Source of the DNA: Euonymus europaeus
Taxonomy: Eukaryota > Streptophyta > Magnoliopsida > Celastrales > Celastraceae
Assembly: GCA_963580455.1 (NCBI GenBank)
Contig: OY756963.1
Span: forward strand, 21,843,555-21,907,554
Reading direction: 5' to 3'
DNA length: 64,000 nucleotides
This document shows, piece after piece, positions 12,893-24,691 of the stretch (position 1 is its first letter; every line of letters begins with the position of its first letter). The notes under the pieces are model-generated. The model saw only the letters and a program-made list of their open reading frames with translations, had not been told where the DNA came from and made no database searches. Made by a program: the position numbers and the translations under genes.

Positions 12893-15800
12893 TATAGAAT
12901 TAGTGAATTATATTGCAAAGAAACTAGCTAGACTATTATTCTCGGTAATTACTTGTCCCATCTTTAACTGTATGGATGCGTTTCTAAAAGTTTCCCTACT
13001 GGCATGTTGTTATTCTTTTCCTTTTATCCTAGGGTGTTCTCTATCTTCAGTTTTCCTGCAGAATCTTATCTCATTTTTTATGTTGTAGTTTGATCTTAGG
13101 GTGTGTACATTTCTATGCTTGATGATTGTAATTTTTATGACAATTGATTGGATATTGCCCTATTCTTGTCCATCCTGTTTGCCTCTTTTTCATCAATAAC
13201 CTAAATTTCTTCTAATTTAAACTTTTATGGTTCTTAAGATAGAATCTAAATATGACTGAATTCTGTGTTAAGTTTTGGGAATGGTTCCAGTCTCGGTTTT
13301 TTTTTTTTTTAAAAAAAAACTGTGAACAGATGTATTTTTTTTTATTATGGCTGCCGTAAGAGGTACTAGTTGAATGTATCTATATTGGAAAATAACTCTG
13401 TTGTCGTTCCTTAATTGGTTTAGCCAAAATCTTTTTGAGTCTTTTTCTTTACTTTTGAACTATCTTTGGATGTTATGGGAGCCAAGATAGCTTAGTTTGT
13501 CAGTATTGTTAATGACATTGATATCCCTCCTAGGATTAGAGTTGTCAAATCTTCCAAACAGTAATTTGGAATATTAAGGTTATGAATAATGTCACTATTA
13601 TATTTGCACCTAGTTTTTTTTTTTATTTATTGAGTCACCGTTCTACCTAGATTAGATCAATGAGAGATTTCTGCTAGCTTCTTCTTGTTCTTATTATATT
13701 GTAGTTAGGGGCAGGAGAGATTCTTGATATTAATATTCAAGTGTAAATCACCCATCATGTACAGGTCCTAATCACCATTACTCCATTAGTACTATAGTTA
13801 CGACAAAGATTAGGAATGCTAATCCACTTGGCTTACTTAGTGGCAATCCCCTCCTCCACCCTATATTATATAGATACATATTCATTAATATATATATATA
13901 TATGCCCACTGGTAGTCTTTCCCTTATTAGAAGTTGCATATAATATGCAGAAAAGCTTACAACAAGCTGGAGGATTGCTTGAAGAATCCACAAATGATGC
14001 AGGCTTCCTCTTAGAGAGTTGCATATCATGCACAACATAGCTACATGATCCCACATGTGTTTGTTTGTTAGCTTTAAACAAGTTGAGAAGGTGGCTTTAT
14101 CTGATGTGGAATGCTAATTCAAAGACCCAGAAATATAGAAAGAAACACCTTTTACTAGGTGCAATTATAGGAGATTTCCACTGCAGAGATCTAAAATTCT
14201 AAATGCATCACCCCACAAAGCATCTATGTGTATTTTTGTTTTTTCTAAAAAAAGATGACATGTGGCACGTGTCACACCCCACCAACTGTGTGTGGGTGAG
14301 AGTTCAAACAGATAGGCACAAAATGGAGTGACAAATAAATTTAAAGTGAGCCCACTATGATTCTCAGCATGAGTTGAGTTTTTTAAAAGAAAAAGATGGA
14401 TAGGGGGACATGTGTTCTAGTGTTATTGCAGGGGCTCAACTAGAGTTTATAGGGTTAATTTTTCGAAATACTCTCCACATATTAAATGGAGGTAAGGCAA
14501 CTGTAAATCATCTGACTTGTTTTCAACTCAACCATTTTGATTTATGAGAGCTTGTGTATAAAATTGTCTTGTGTTGTCTTGCCTTGTGGTGCACACGGAT
14601 GTTTTTTACATTTTATCTATACAAAAATATGGGCATGCATGACCAATATAACAACTTTATGACCATGAGAGTATATGCCCATTGCCCTTCAGGTGAGTCC
14701 ATCATCGCAACCCAAGAAAGTGCATTGTTGGATAATACCCTTGACATGGTGCATTTGGTTAACAAAGTTCATTCTGAACTAGCGACTTGTTTGAAATTAT
14801 ACGGAAGTCGCAACACACGAGACTTGAACCTAAGATCACCGGTGAGAAGAATTTTATATAAGCTATGCCTCCGTTTGGGACAGAGTATAAGCTAGCTTAT
14901 ATTCTGTTCCCATACTCTCAGACACTCTCAACTTTTACATTTTACGAGAGCTTATACTCTATCAACATGCTCTGATCCAAACGGACCCTATATTTTGTGG
15001 GTGAAGATAAAAGGGGTCAATAGGGACATTGCAACCACTTGTGGAAACTTTTGAGTAAATTGAATCCATTTGTTTGGTTAACAAACATGGTTGAATAATT
15101 AGTTTAATAGTTACCAAAATAGTATAATGAAATACTAATGTTGGAGTATTAGCCGGCATAAATATTCCTTGGTTGAACCATTTTCTTGAAAATCTAATGA
15201 TATTGCTTCCTAATTTGACTTAGTTAAGAAAACTAGCACCCTCTTGATCAAACCAACCGTGAAAGTGACAATGCGAAAAGTATAGTTCACAGTAAACTAA
15301 GGCCCTGTGGCCCTTTGCTGTTCTAGCTCCCCTTTTTACTTGGATACTGACTGATGGTGAATGCTTAATCTAAATTGTTTCCTGTTAAAGATAATTAAAG
15401 AGTACTGTGTCGTCACATAGACTTCCCAGCTAAGTAAAGAAACCCAACCCTACACTGCTTCACTAATTTTAATTCATAACCCAAAACAATCAAGGCTAGC
15501 TAGTGCTACAAGGACCACTAAACCTTTTTAATTTATATTTAATCCACTTGTATTAGTGTGGCAACTGGGTCACAGTTATATTACAATGCAGCAAGATGCA
15601 AGCAATTTTTACAAAGATATCTTATGATTATATATTATTTGTTAGTACCTAAGAGACTGCTACAATTTTATTCTTATTGAGAAATCATCATTTTTATAGT
15701 TAAGAAAAATACATCGGTTGTATGAGAGGGAGTGAATCTTTGCTTATATGCAACTCGATTGAATTATGTCAATTCAATAGTTTTGATACTTATTTGACGA

Positions 15801-16200
15801 ATATTATGTAATCAAATCAAATTTTCATTACGAGCTTGATGAGCTTACTTGTGATAGTGATTATAGATTTATAATGTAAAGAAGAAAAAAGAATCCATGT
15901 TAGATTTCAACAAAATACGAAAACACGAGCCTGTGTTTCTTAACAGGTCTTTGATTGGAAGAAAATATGACCAACAAACAATCAAAATCAAAATATTGGA
16001 AACTTTCGAAAATACAGACACACACATACAGGACAGAGACAGGACACGCCATTACAAAAGGGCCAATCAATTGTAACGCGGAATCCTATATATCCTACAC
16101 ACACACCTAATATTAGCGATGTGGTACAAACTTAGGACAACCAACGACGGCAAGCCAATACAGGACAGACACCGAAGCACCAATCAAACACTGACCCCTA
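12893..16200. other. Intergenic region
   Basis: AT-rich with T-runs (13298..13311, 13615..13625) and a short (TA)n tract near 13890. A MITE lies at 14868..14987. No gene is supported; the open frames here are short and unlike known proteins. Confidence 0.4.
14868..14987. mobile_element. Short MITE with long terminal inverted repeats
   Basis: The left end CTCCGTTTGGGACAGAGTATAAGCT is inverted at the right end as AGCTTATACTCT..CTCTGATCCAAACGGAC. The whole unit is about 120 bp and can fold as a hairpin. Non-coding. Confidence 0.7.
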
Positions 16201-17058
16201 AGAGTTTACAGACCACGACAGAAGGCTACAAAGCTTGGTTCTTTCGAAATCTCTGGTTTATAAAAAAGTTAAGAGAGTAGAGACACTGTAGCGGCATTTA
16301 TGAATAAACAATTACAATATTACAGAATAATTGCATAAAAGCTAAATCTTATTGGATTATAGTTCCATCACACTTGTACAGTTGTACGCATTCAAAGCCC
16401 GTCACTTTCTTTCTCTATAATTATCTGATTTCAATTGCTCATTGTTTGTTTGCTCGCTTGAAACAATTCCGACATGGCTACTCGATTCTGCTTCGTCTAC
16501 TGATTTGTGAGATTTTCGTACTCTTTTTTTAGAATTCGTGGGTGGTACTTGAAATTCTTGCTTTCTCTTCTCCTTATTCACTGTGATCTTTCTTGATTGC
16601 CATTGATGCAATTTTACTGCTATGCCGATGTTATAGTTTTTTTTTTATACTGGGCAACTGGGTTTTGTTTTTTCGGTTGTACTTTCTGAATTTTGGGTTT
16701 CTGCTTGTGGAGACTTGGTATTGGCGTTTTAGAACAGTGATACGAGATTTCTTCTACTGTATAGTTTGCCATGTTTTATGTTTCTTGTGTTAAACCCTTC
16801 AACGATTTTCGCATTTCCAGATAGTGTTTGTTTCAATTTCCTCTTTATCTGCAGGCTCTTGTCGTAATCAATATTATTTTGAATGTTTATTTGTGTTAAT
16901 ATTTGACAATATATTAGATGGGGATTTTGATCTGGACTCATTGCAGGAATTAGTTTGTATTATCAAAAAGGTAACAAAGGAAAGCAACTCTCGTGCACGA
17001 GGTTCTTGTGGTGGAAAGTATCTAAACTAGTTTTCATATCTTTTTGGAAGTGATAGAA
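16201..17058 (+). other. Probable 5' leader and promoter of the NF-YA gene
   Basis: Sequence upstream of the NF-YA start codon at 17059. A TTG codon 15 bp upstream is in frame, but the family begins with MAMQTV, so the ATG is preferred. NF-YA genes often have long, spliced leaders with small upstream ORFs. Several ATGs lie in this stretch, but transcript ends cannot be set from sequence. Confidence 0.4.
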
Positions 17059-20000
17059 ATGGCCATGCAAACTGTGTACTTGAAAGAACATGAAGGACTT
17101 GTCCAAAATTCTATTGGGCAGTTGTCTTCAATGCCATCTGCACCTTGGTGTAATGCCATTGGTTCTCAATCTGTTAATGGAGGTCTCAATGGTAGAGACA
17201 AACTTACTGTCACTAAACAAGGTGGGCAGGGTGCTGAACAAGAACTCGACAAAGGTGATTCAACTCACTTTACTATCTTTCCTGGTAATCTTCTCAATTG
17301 GTCTTGCCAAACTAAACATTCCCGTTTGTTTGAATTTTTTTATCTAATTCTTTCCTTTCATATATTATTGATGATTATGCAGTTCATTTGTTGATTCCTA
17401 TAAATGATAGCATTCAACCTTGATGAAAATTAATATCTTGTTGTCTTCTTTACCAACTTTTGCACTTTCTTCCTTATGAGTCAGTGTTATTGATCATGAA
17501 GTCCTGTTTTTTGTTTTATGCCTATAGTTAGTTAGAAGAGAATGCAATTCACTTACAACTAGGGCCACTTACCATGAACAAAACTTGCTTTTATTGACCA
17601 TATAATTTATTGTTTTCCTTGCTTCTAGATTCAGATGTCCTCTGTTCACTATGATAACCTGAGAATCTTTTCAAAGCCACAACTTTTCCGAGCAACTCTG
17701 ATTTTGTGGATGCTAACTTAATGAATTTCTTTATGCTCTTAGATAGTAGGGATACAAAGGGATCAGTTAAGGGCCTTCTCATTCTGCATGAACAGTTTAA
17801 TAAAATCTTTAGCTTTTGAAAAGAAGAAAAAAATGATGGGGAATTAGCCCATGTATCCCCTGCTTCGCCACACTAGTAACTGCTCCTCTGTACATTTTTG
17901 TTCATCTACTTCTGAAGCCTCTTTTGTCTCTTGAACTCACAATTTTACATTGTTATGATTTTTATGATATAATTTTTATTAGAAGTTGTTTTTTCTATTC
18001 AATTTTTCTTAATGTCTCCTTAGTCTTAAGTATAGTAACAGGTACATAAAAGATTTAATAACTAAAAAAAACAGAATGCATTTGAAATCTATTTACCGTT
18101 GCATTTGAAACCTATTAATATTAACATTTAAACTAAAAAAAACCTGTATTGTTTTTTCATTTTCACTTGATCAAATTATTTTTATTAAGAAAGAGGGAAT
18201 GATGTGTATTGTATTCTAATTCTTGCTATGCCTGGTGCTTCAATCCTTGTATTTCTTACCAGTTGAGTTGATTTTCTTTCAGGCAATGGAAAGACCTCTG
18301 GGGAAGGAAAAAACCTTCAGGGAGCCACCATATCTACACATTCATCTCCACGGGAATACCGTAATCACTTAGATCTAGGGTTTGATCAGCCTTCGGTAAA
18401 AATTTTTAACAGAATCAACACTTCTTTAGTATTAATATGGTGTCTATTTAATTTGAGTTATTGATGGCTGATTGCTTTTCTCTGTTTTATGGACTGACAA
18501 CTGAAGATCTGTGCAAAATACCCTTACATGGATCAATGCTATGGAATATTCTCAACTTATGGGGCTCAAATTTCGGTTTGTCTCCATTCATTCTTCTAGC
18601 TTACCAGTTTTGCCAAATCAAGGCTCCACATGAAGTCATGAACCATAGATATTATCTTGCTTTTTGGTCTGCATTGCTGTTTAATTCATGCATATCTAAG
18701 AGGCATTCGGGCTCCTTTTATTGAATGGAGAATACAACAAAGGAGGATCATACTAGACCATTTTCAAAACTAAGGCTAGGTTTGCTTTGTCAGAATTAGT
18801 CGAGCTGTTACCCCGTTAGAAATATAATACCATTATGACGCATGTGAGTATTCACATAAGGCCAAAGGAAAATTTAGAGAAGAAATAGAGCAATTTTTTT
18901 TTCGTTTTCTTCTATCTACATTTCACCTTTATGCTGTGATATTACTTTTAGTTATACTTCAATCTTACAACACTCTCTCAGTCTCTTTGCATGTCAATCG
19001 ATCACAATTGTACCTGATATGCTTAGAGTTCAGAGGTAGCATCTGATTTATATGCTTATTCACAATAAATAGGGTCGTATTATGCTGCCATGGAGCTTGT
19101 CAGAAGATGATGGACCGATGTATGTGAATGCTAAGCAGTATAATGGAATCCTTAGGCGTCGACAATCCCGTGCTAAAGCTGTCCTTAAGAATAAATTAGA
19201 AAGAAAGCGCAAGGTATGCTCTCTTCATTCATAATTCTTCTTCTTGTTATTGGGGCAGAAGTTTCATACTCAGCTTCATTGCAACCTAGCGGCGACATTC
19301 AAACCACTAACACGACATCTATGCAATGTGGCTATTAGAATGCATACATCTGTCCTTACATGACTCCACTATCACTATGAGAGCATTGTGCGCAGTGTTG
19401 TTCCTTTCCTGTCACTAGGATGCACGTGGTTAGAAATTTGGAGTTTTAATTCCTATTCTTAACCAATCTCCCTTGACAAATACTACAAGTTTCATTCACC
19501 TAAAAATAATCCAATTCAAGGGTTAAAGGTCATGTATATAACCCTCTATTTTAACTGTTTAATTTGTTTGGCTTATCATATCTCATCCATTCAGCAACTT
19601 GGCGTTCATTATGGTTTTGTTGAGGACTTGTCCAGTTAATTTCATGCTTTTCAAACTATTTGAATAGACAAATACTAAGTGAATATGTGATACTGAATGT
19701 TTGTTCTGATTTTCTATACATTTATGACCAATGTGGTATACTTAGAAAATAAAAATTCAAAGTCGTTCTTGATAATTCAGAAACCACTATCGGTCTGGCT
19801 GCAATGATTGTTTCCATTTCTGTTCCAGCCATATATGCACTATTCACGTCATCTCCATGCAATCCGTCGACCAAGGGGATGTGGTGGCCGTTTCTTGAAC
19901 ACAAAGACCGAGAACGGCAGAAAAGGTGAAAATGGGATGATGAAAGCCAGTGATGCACCACGGCCTCAGCCTACTGGTTCTCAGAGTTTGGAAGCATTCC

Positions 20001-20206
20001 AATCAGAGAGTGGAAATCTGAACTCATCCAAGGAAGCAAACGGCAACTCAAATCCTTCAGGTTCAGAGGTGACCAGTATGTATTCCACCAATTATCTAGG
20101 CCCATCTGTCGAACCTCTCTCAGGCTTTAGACCTGGGGGCCGTGGTATTGTCATGCCCAGCAAGTGGGTTGCAGCAGCAAGTAACTGCTGCAACTGTAAA
20201 AATTGA
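17059..20206 (+). CDS. NF-YA10: Nuclear transcription factor Y subunit A (CCAAT-binding, NF-YA2/10-like)
   Basis: Five exons: 17059..17284, 18283..18395, 18507..18575, 19073..19213, 19829..20206. They total 927 nt, encoding 308 aa, all in phase. It starts [13 protein letters not shown]. Exon 3 encodes [20 protein letters not shown], a block seen in the NF-YA2/10 clade. The conserved core spans residues about 150-208: helix A1 [18 protein letters not shown] binds the NF-YB/NF-YC dimer, a linker follows, then helix A2 and the DNA contact part [26 protein letters not shown] starting at residue 184. The position usually His in QYHGI is Asn here (about residue 160). The tail has SGSEVTSM and [10 protein letters not shown], also clade-typical. 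The protein acts in the nucleus as the sequence-specific subunit of the NF-Y trimer at CCAAT boxes. A miR169 site follows in the 3' UTR. The paralogue number is a best guess. Confidence 0.92.
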
Positions 20207-20301
20207 TGACAAGGTCAAAAGTGGGTTTGGCGCACGCTGTTGTTCCAAACCCCGTCCTTGTTGCAACCGAATGGAGAAGTTCTCCGCCCCATTTGGTTGT
20301 A

Positions 20302-20323
20302 TAGGCAACTCATCCTTGGCTCA
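20302..20323 (+). promoter_or_regulatory. miR169 target site in the NF-YA 3' UTR
   Basis: The 22-nt stretch GGCAACTCATCCTTGGCTCA, preceded by TA, lies 96 bp after the NF-YA stop codon. Its reverse complement begins TGAGCCAAGGATGA and matches the plant miR169 family with about one internal mismatch (as recalled). miR169 regulation of NF-YA through a 3'-UTR site is established in plants, so post-transcriptional control of this gene is expected. Confidence 0.88.
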
Positions 20324-21371
20324 TATGCATTAAGGTAATCTTTGCCATTCCATACAAACTTACTGTCTTGGATGGTTATAGATGCTGTTGAATCCTTAAT
20401 GCACTTTTAAAAATGTGTAAAATATTGGGGAAAGACTAGAACCATAAGTTGGTCTATTACCTTCGACCTAATATTGGTGTGAAATGGCGTGCTTCTGTGC
20501 TTTGTTAATCTAAGATTAGCATCTCTCTGTGTTCCCGACTTTCTGGAATAATGTATTGTGGATATTTGTGTGCCAGTCATCTGGAATATCCTGTTCTTGG
20601 ATGCTTTTGGTACAGAGTGTGGAATAAATTTATGAACGGATCTTTGTTTGCCCTATAATTTGATTTTTATTGTTTGGAGTCTGTTCCCATCTCAAGTCTC
20701 CTCCCTCTGTTGCTATTGCTAAAGAGTAGACTATACATTGCACTCTTGTTCCTTTTCTTTTCATTAGGCAAAGCAACAAACATGCACGTTTGCATAAAGT
20801 AAAGACAAGAAAAGGAGGTAGCTGATCATCTTCTTTGCTTAAATGAAACCAACCGTGGGAAATTCCATTGATTTTCTCAGACACATAGACCCCAAACTTT
20901 TGAGATAAAACTCGTTAGACTTGACGATAAAATAATTGTGATGACATTTGGCTATCTTTTCCTGCTATGGGACACCAATTGACTACTTATTGAGGTGGCC
21001 GTTGTTGAGGCACTACTGTTGCTAAGGTATATTTGGTGAACCGGTGTCCTCAGTACATTAAAAAATGTAGCCTGCACTAAACAAACATCTCAGATTCTTA
21101 ACAATCCAAACCTGCCAAGCCAGATTCCAAACACAAGAAGTAATCTTTCAGGTGAACAAATGGCCATTTATAGATGTCCAAAGTACCCCAAAAAGTAGTC
21201 CCATTTACCAGCATAGGAAGATAGATATATGGATATAATGGAATGGACAAGACTGATCTTTTTACAACCAAAGAACAAAGATCACAACCCAAAAGTACTA
21301 GATAGTAGATACATAAAAAGAATCCCAAGCAAAAAAGTTAAAAGTTTTCAAGACTAACATAGGCTAAAAGG
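20324..21371. other. Convergent 3' flanks of NF-YA and the syntaxin gene
   Basis: Presumed 3' UTRs of the two convergent genes. No additional gene or repeat is recognised. Confidence 0.45.
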
Positions 21372-22461
21372 CTAAGCTTGTGGAGGTGGAGGTGGGGGTT
21401 GAGTTTGAGGAGCAGCTGGTTGGCTGCCACCACCGCCACCATTATTTTCCCATGGCCGCACAGTGAAGAGCACCACAAACAAGATGATCACAAGCAAAAG
21501 AATGATTGCATAACAAGTCCATTTCCTTGTGTTCTTCTGGTGCTTCCTGGCTATCTGGAGCCGCTCGGTCCCTCCTCGAACAAAAGAACTAGCTCTATTC
21601 ATGTTGCTCTCAATGTCATCCAATTGTTCTCCCTGAACTTGTACCAACACTGCCATGTCGAGGAACACCTGGTGCAACTCCTTGAGATTCTTCTCCATGT
21701 CTTTCACAGCATCATGTCTTTCTTGGATTTCATATATTGTGTCCAACACTCTGCCCCTTCCTTGCTCTTGAATTGCTTTCTGCAAGAAAGTCTCACTTTC
21801 TCCTGCAACATTTGGAATTTCAGTTTCTCATTCAAAATTAAATTTGTAAAGTCAACTACATGATAATCATTCTTGATCTAACAAACAAACAGATCAATTA
21901 GACCACAATCGTACCTGTAGAAATCAAGCGGTCAATAGTTTTCTCATCTGGATTCTCTCCGGTGACCGTGAAGTACCGCCTCTGTATAGTCTCCCTGTAC
22001 TCGTTCGAGATCCTTTCTCTCAACGCATTGAAACTCTCCATCGAGTCCTGGAGCTTCTTCCTCAGCCCGTTGACAACAGACGTCCTAGTTCGGTCCGACG
22101 ACGAACCAGGCCCACAACCCGGAAGACCCCTATTGGCGGCGTTGGACCGATCAAGAGCCTCCAAGCGGACCTTAATCAACTTCGCCTTTTTCAAAGCGAG
22201 AGTGACGTCAGCATCCATACGAGCACGAATGTCTTTGACGGCCTTGGAGTTGTGGAGAGTCTTGCTCTGCTCGTGACTGGCGAGGAGGTTTGTGTTGAGC
22301 CTCTCGAGCTCCTTGAGCTCGTCCTTGATCGACTCCACATCTCCAAAAAACTTATCGAGATTCACTCCTGTCGATGAAGGAGACATCTCGACGACGTGGT
22401 GATCCGGAGACCCCTCCTCGCTTCGGAACCGGGAAAATGAACCGGAAAACAGATCATTCAT
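21372..22461 (-). CDS. SYP121: Plasma-membrane Qa-SNARE syntaxin (SYP121/SYP122-like)
   Basis: Two exons, 21915..22461 and 21372..21802, total 978 nt for 325 aa, with the phase-1 junction inside ISTG|ESETF. The N-terminus [13 protein letters not shown] is typical of the SYP12 group. The Habc regulatory bundle includes [16 protein letters not shown] and [30 protein letters not shown] precedes the SNARE helix at about residues 205-263, with the central zero-layer Gln in [10 protein letters not shown] (about residue 239). A tail anchor ([20 protein letters not shown], about 277-297) is followed by a short Gly- and Pro-rich end. Such syntaxins drive vesicle fusion at the plasma membrane in secretion and, for SYP121/PEN1, cell-wall defence. 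Assignment to SYP121 rather than SYP122 is a judgement. Confidence 0.92.
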
Positions 22462-22813
22462 CTTCTTCTCTTCTGCTTCGCTAGCGATCCAAATATCAGG
22501 ATGAGTGTGAAAGAAGCGCTAATCGGTCAGAAATAGAGAAAAACTACATAACTAGGCTTTGTTATAGGATGTGGAGGAGGAGGACTGGTCAAATGGCGTC
22601 GCGGGTTCAACGAACAGAGGAAACATCGAAGAAGGTGGGATTCATAAAGGAAGACAGAATTTTGCTGTACTGCGCGTTAATTGTAAATATCTGGAGACTG
22701 CGAAGATTTAGAATCGGTCGTGTTGATTTGGATTTATCCTACTGTGTATGTTTTGGATTTTTAAACCAGATAATCTAATCCATATTTGGGCGTGATTTGG
22801 GGTAATGTTGTGT
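22462..22813. other. Promoter side of the syntaxin gene
   Basis: Short intergenic stretch between the syntaxin start codon and a TRIM. Its distal part is GA-rich. No clear element is recognised. Confidence 0.4.
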
Positions 22814-22818
22814 GGTTC

Positions 22819-23349
22819 TGTTGAGAACCCACACGGGCCTAAAGGCCCACCAGCCTCCCCTTGCCAACCAAAGCCCAACCGACGTCCTTGCGGGCCGACT
22901 GTAACCAAGGCCCATGAGCTGAAATCCCATGAAAACCTTGGCTGGTAGGTTGAGGAAGGCTAGCACTTATAAGCTAGGGTCGGTACTCCTATTTTACCGA
23001 TGTGGGATTCTCATCAATCGTCGCCCCTTGGACAGCTGACGTCCACGGCGGCTACTCTCGCCTGGCGGCTCCGCTCGCCCGACAGACGGCAGCCTTTTCC
23101 CGGACGGAAGCCCTCTCCGTAGGCGGGCGACTCTCTCAATGAAAGCACCAATGTTGAGAACCCACACGGGCCTAAAGGCCCACCAGCCTCCCCTTGCCAA
23201 CCAAAGTCCAACCGACGCCCTTGCGGGCCGGCTGTAACCAAGGCCCATGGGCTGAAATCCCATGAAAACCTTGGCTGGTAGGTTGAGGAAGGCTAGCACT
23301 TATAAGCTAAGGTCGGTACTCCTATTTTACCGATGTGGGATTCTCATCA
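22819..23349 (+). mobile_element. Complete TRIM with 198-bp LTRs and TSD
   Basis: Direct repeats 22819..23016 and 23152..23349 are both 198 bp, beginning TGTTGAGAACCC and ending GGATTCTCATCA. They differ at only about five positions by eye. The internal part is 135 bp and GC-rich. The 5-bp TSD GGTTC is exact on both sides (22814..22818 and 23350..23354). No coding capacity. The LTR carries CCGATGTGGGA near its end, shared with the other two TRIMs in the window. It lies about 360 bp upstream of the syntaxin start codon. Confidence 0.93.
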
Positions 23350-23354
23350 GGTTC

Positions 23355-24691
23355 CTGCTGCTACTTGCGACGCGTGAATCAGGGAATTAATAAGACCTGC
23401 GATGCGCTGATGCTTGTTAGGCAGAGCATAAGAGAAATTTGCGTTCCCTTTCTAAGCTATACACTCTATCCCTTTACGTTTCAATACTCAATTAATATCC
23501 CTACTAATATGTTAAATACTTCTAGCAATAATTTAACCGCTATCATAACTTTAGCTATTCCGACACTACTACCAGCTTATTCAAAAGGTCAAATTTGAAC
23601 TATAAAATTCATATTCAAGTTAGTTATGTTGAATTGGCATGTTCAAATTCTTGATGGTCATATCATAAATCTACACTCATACATATCAACAATGTCCGTG
23701 GATACAAGATTCTTGTTTTTTTATTTTGTTATTTCTGAACCGCTTCGCTTAATGTATTTAAAAGAAAATGTTTTGTTGTATGTTAAAGGTGAGTTTTGCT
23801 CATATAAGTCACTTAGTTGAGACATACCCAACCGATGTATGATTCTTGATTTTAATAGGCCATTGAAAGAACAATTTGTCGGCATTTAGAGATTCAACCT
23901 CGGATGATTGATTGCGGTTTAAAAGTTAAATCTCGATTTGATCGGAATTTGATTGTAGTTTTTTGAGAATTGAACATCTGTTTAACCGCAATTTGCAATA
24001 TTTTGTTACAATAATACCTGCGGCCGGCTTGTGGTTTCTGCATTTGAAAATCAAAAATAGCGATATCCTCTATTCAAAACTTGATTAAATAGTGATGATA
24101 ACAGTTCTGTTGGTTTGATGATATAAAGTGTTTCTTTTACTCAAAAAAAAAACTTGATTAAATTTGAAAACATTATAAAATCGATCATGAAAACAGCTGA
24201 ACCGGCAATATAATCCGTATTTTAAACTATGGTTAAATTAGAGAACATGATAGAATTAATCCTGAATTCCACAAAGTGAAAGATTTTGATGAAGAACTAT
24301 CATGAGCCATAAGTACTCAAACGATGCTCAAGGAAAATTCTTTGTGTAACTACTTCAGTGACATGTTTAAAGAAAAAAAATGCTATGCAGATATACGCGC
24401 CACTAATTCTATAAACAGACTTGCGTAACTGTAATCAAAATTTAAAAATTTAAATCACAATATAAAGACTTGAAAATCAATATAAAAAAACTCGCATTCA
24501 TTTCCATTACACATTATTGAAAGGCCAAAATTGACTTTCGCTGCATCACCCAGCTTCTGAACTTTTAACATTTTCTATTGTTGGATGTGGGGAAAAAATA
24601 AATTGAAGAACAAATAATTTACAAGCAAAAGTTAACAAGAATGACTGCAACTAAACATCAGGGTATGGATCAAAATGCACAATATCAAATC
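23355..24691. other. Intergenic region
   Basis: AT-rich sequence between the TRIM and the 3' end of TRAPPC8. Nothing coding is supported; the last part should hold the TRAPPC8 3' UTR. Confidence 0.4.

Noticed and set aside
21378..22276. Plus-strand frames of 161 and 104 aa
   Set aside because: Antisense shadows of the syntaxin exons.
22708..23299. Several open frames with repeated similar peptides
   Set aside because: They lie within the two LTRs of the TRIM at 22819-23349.
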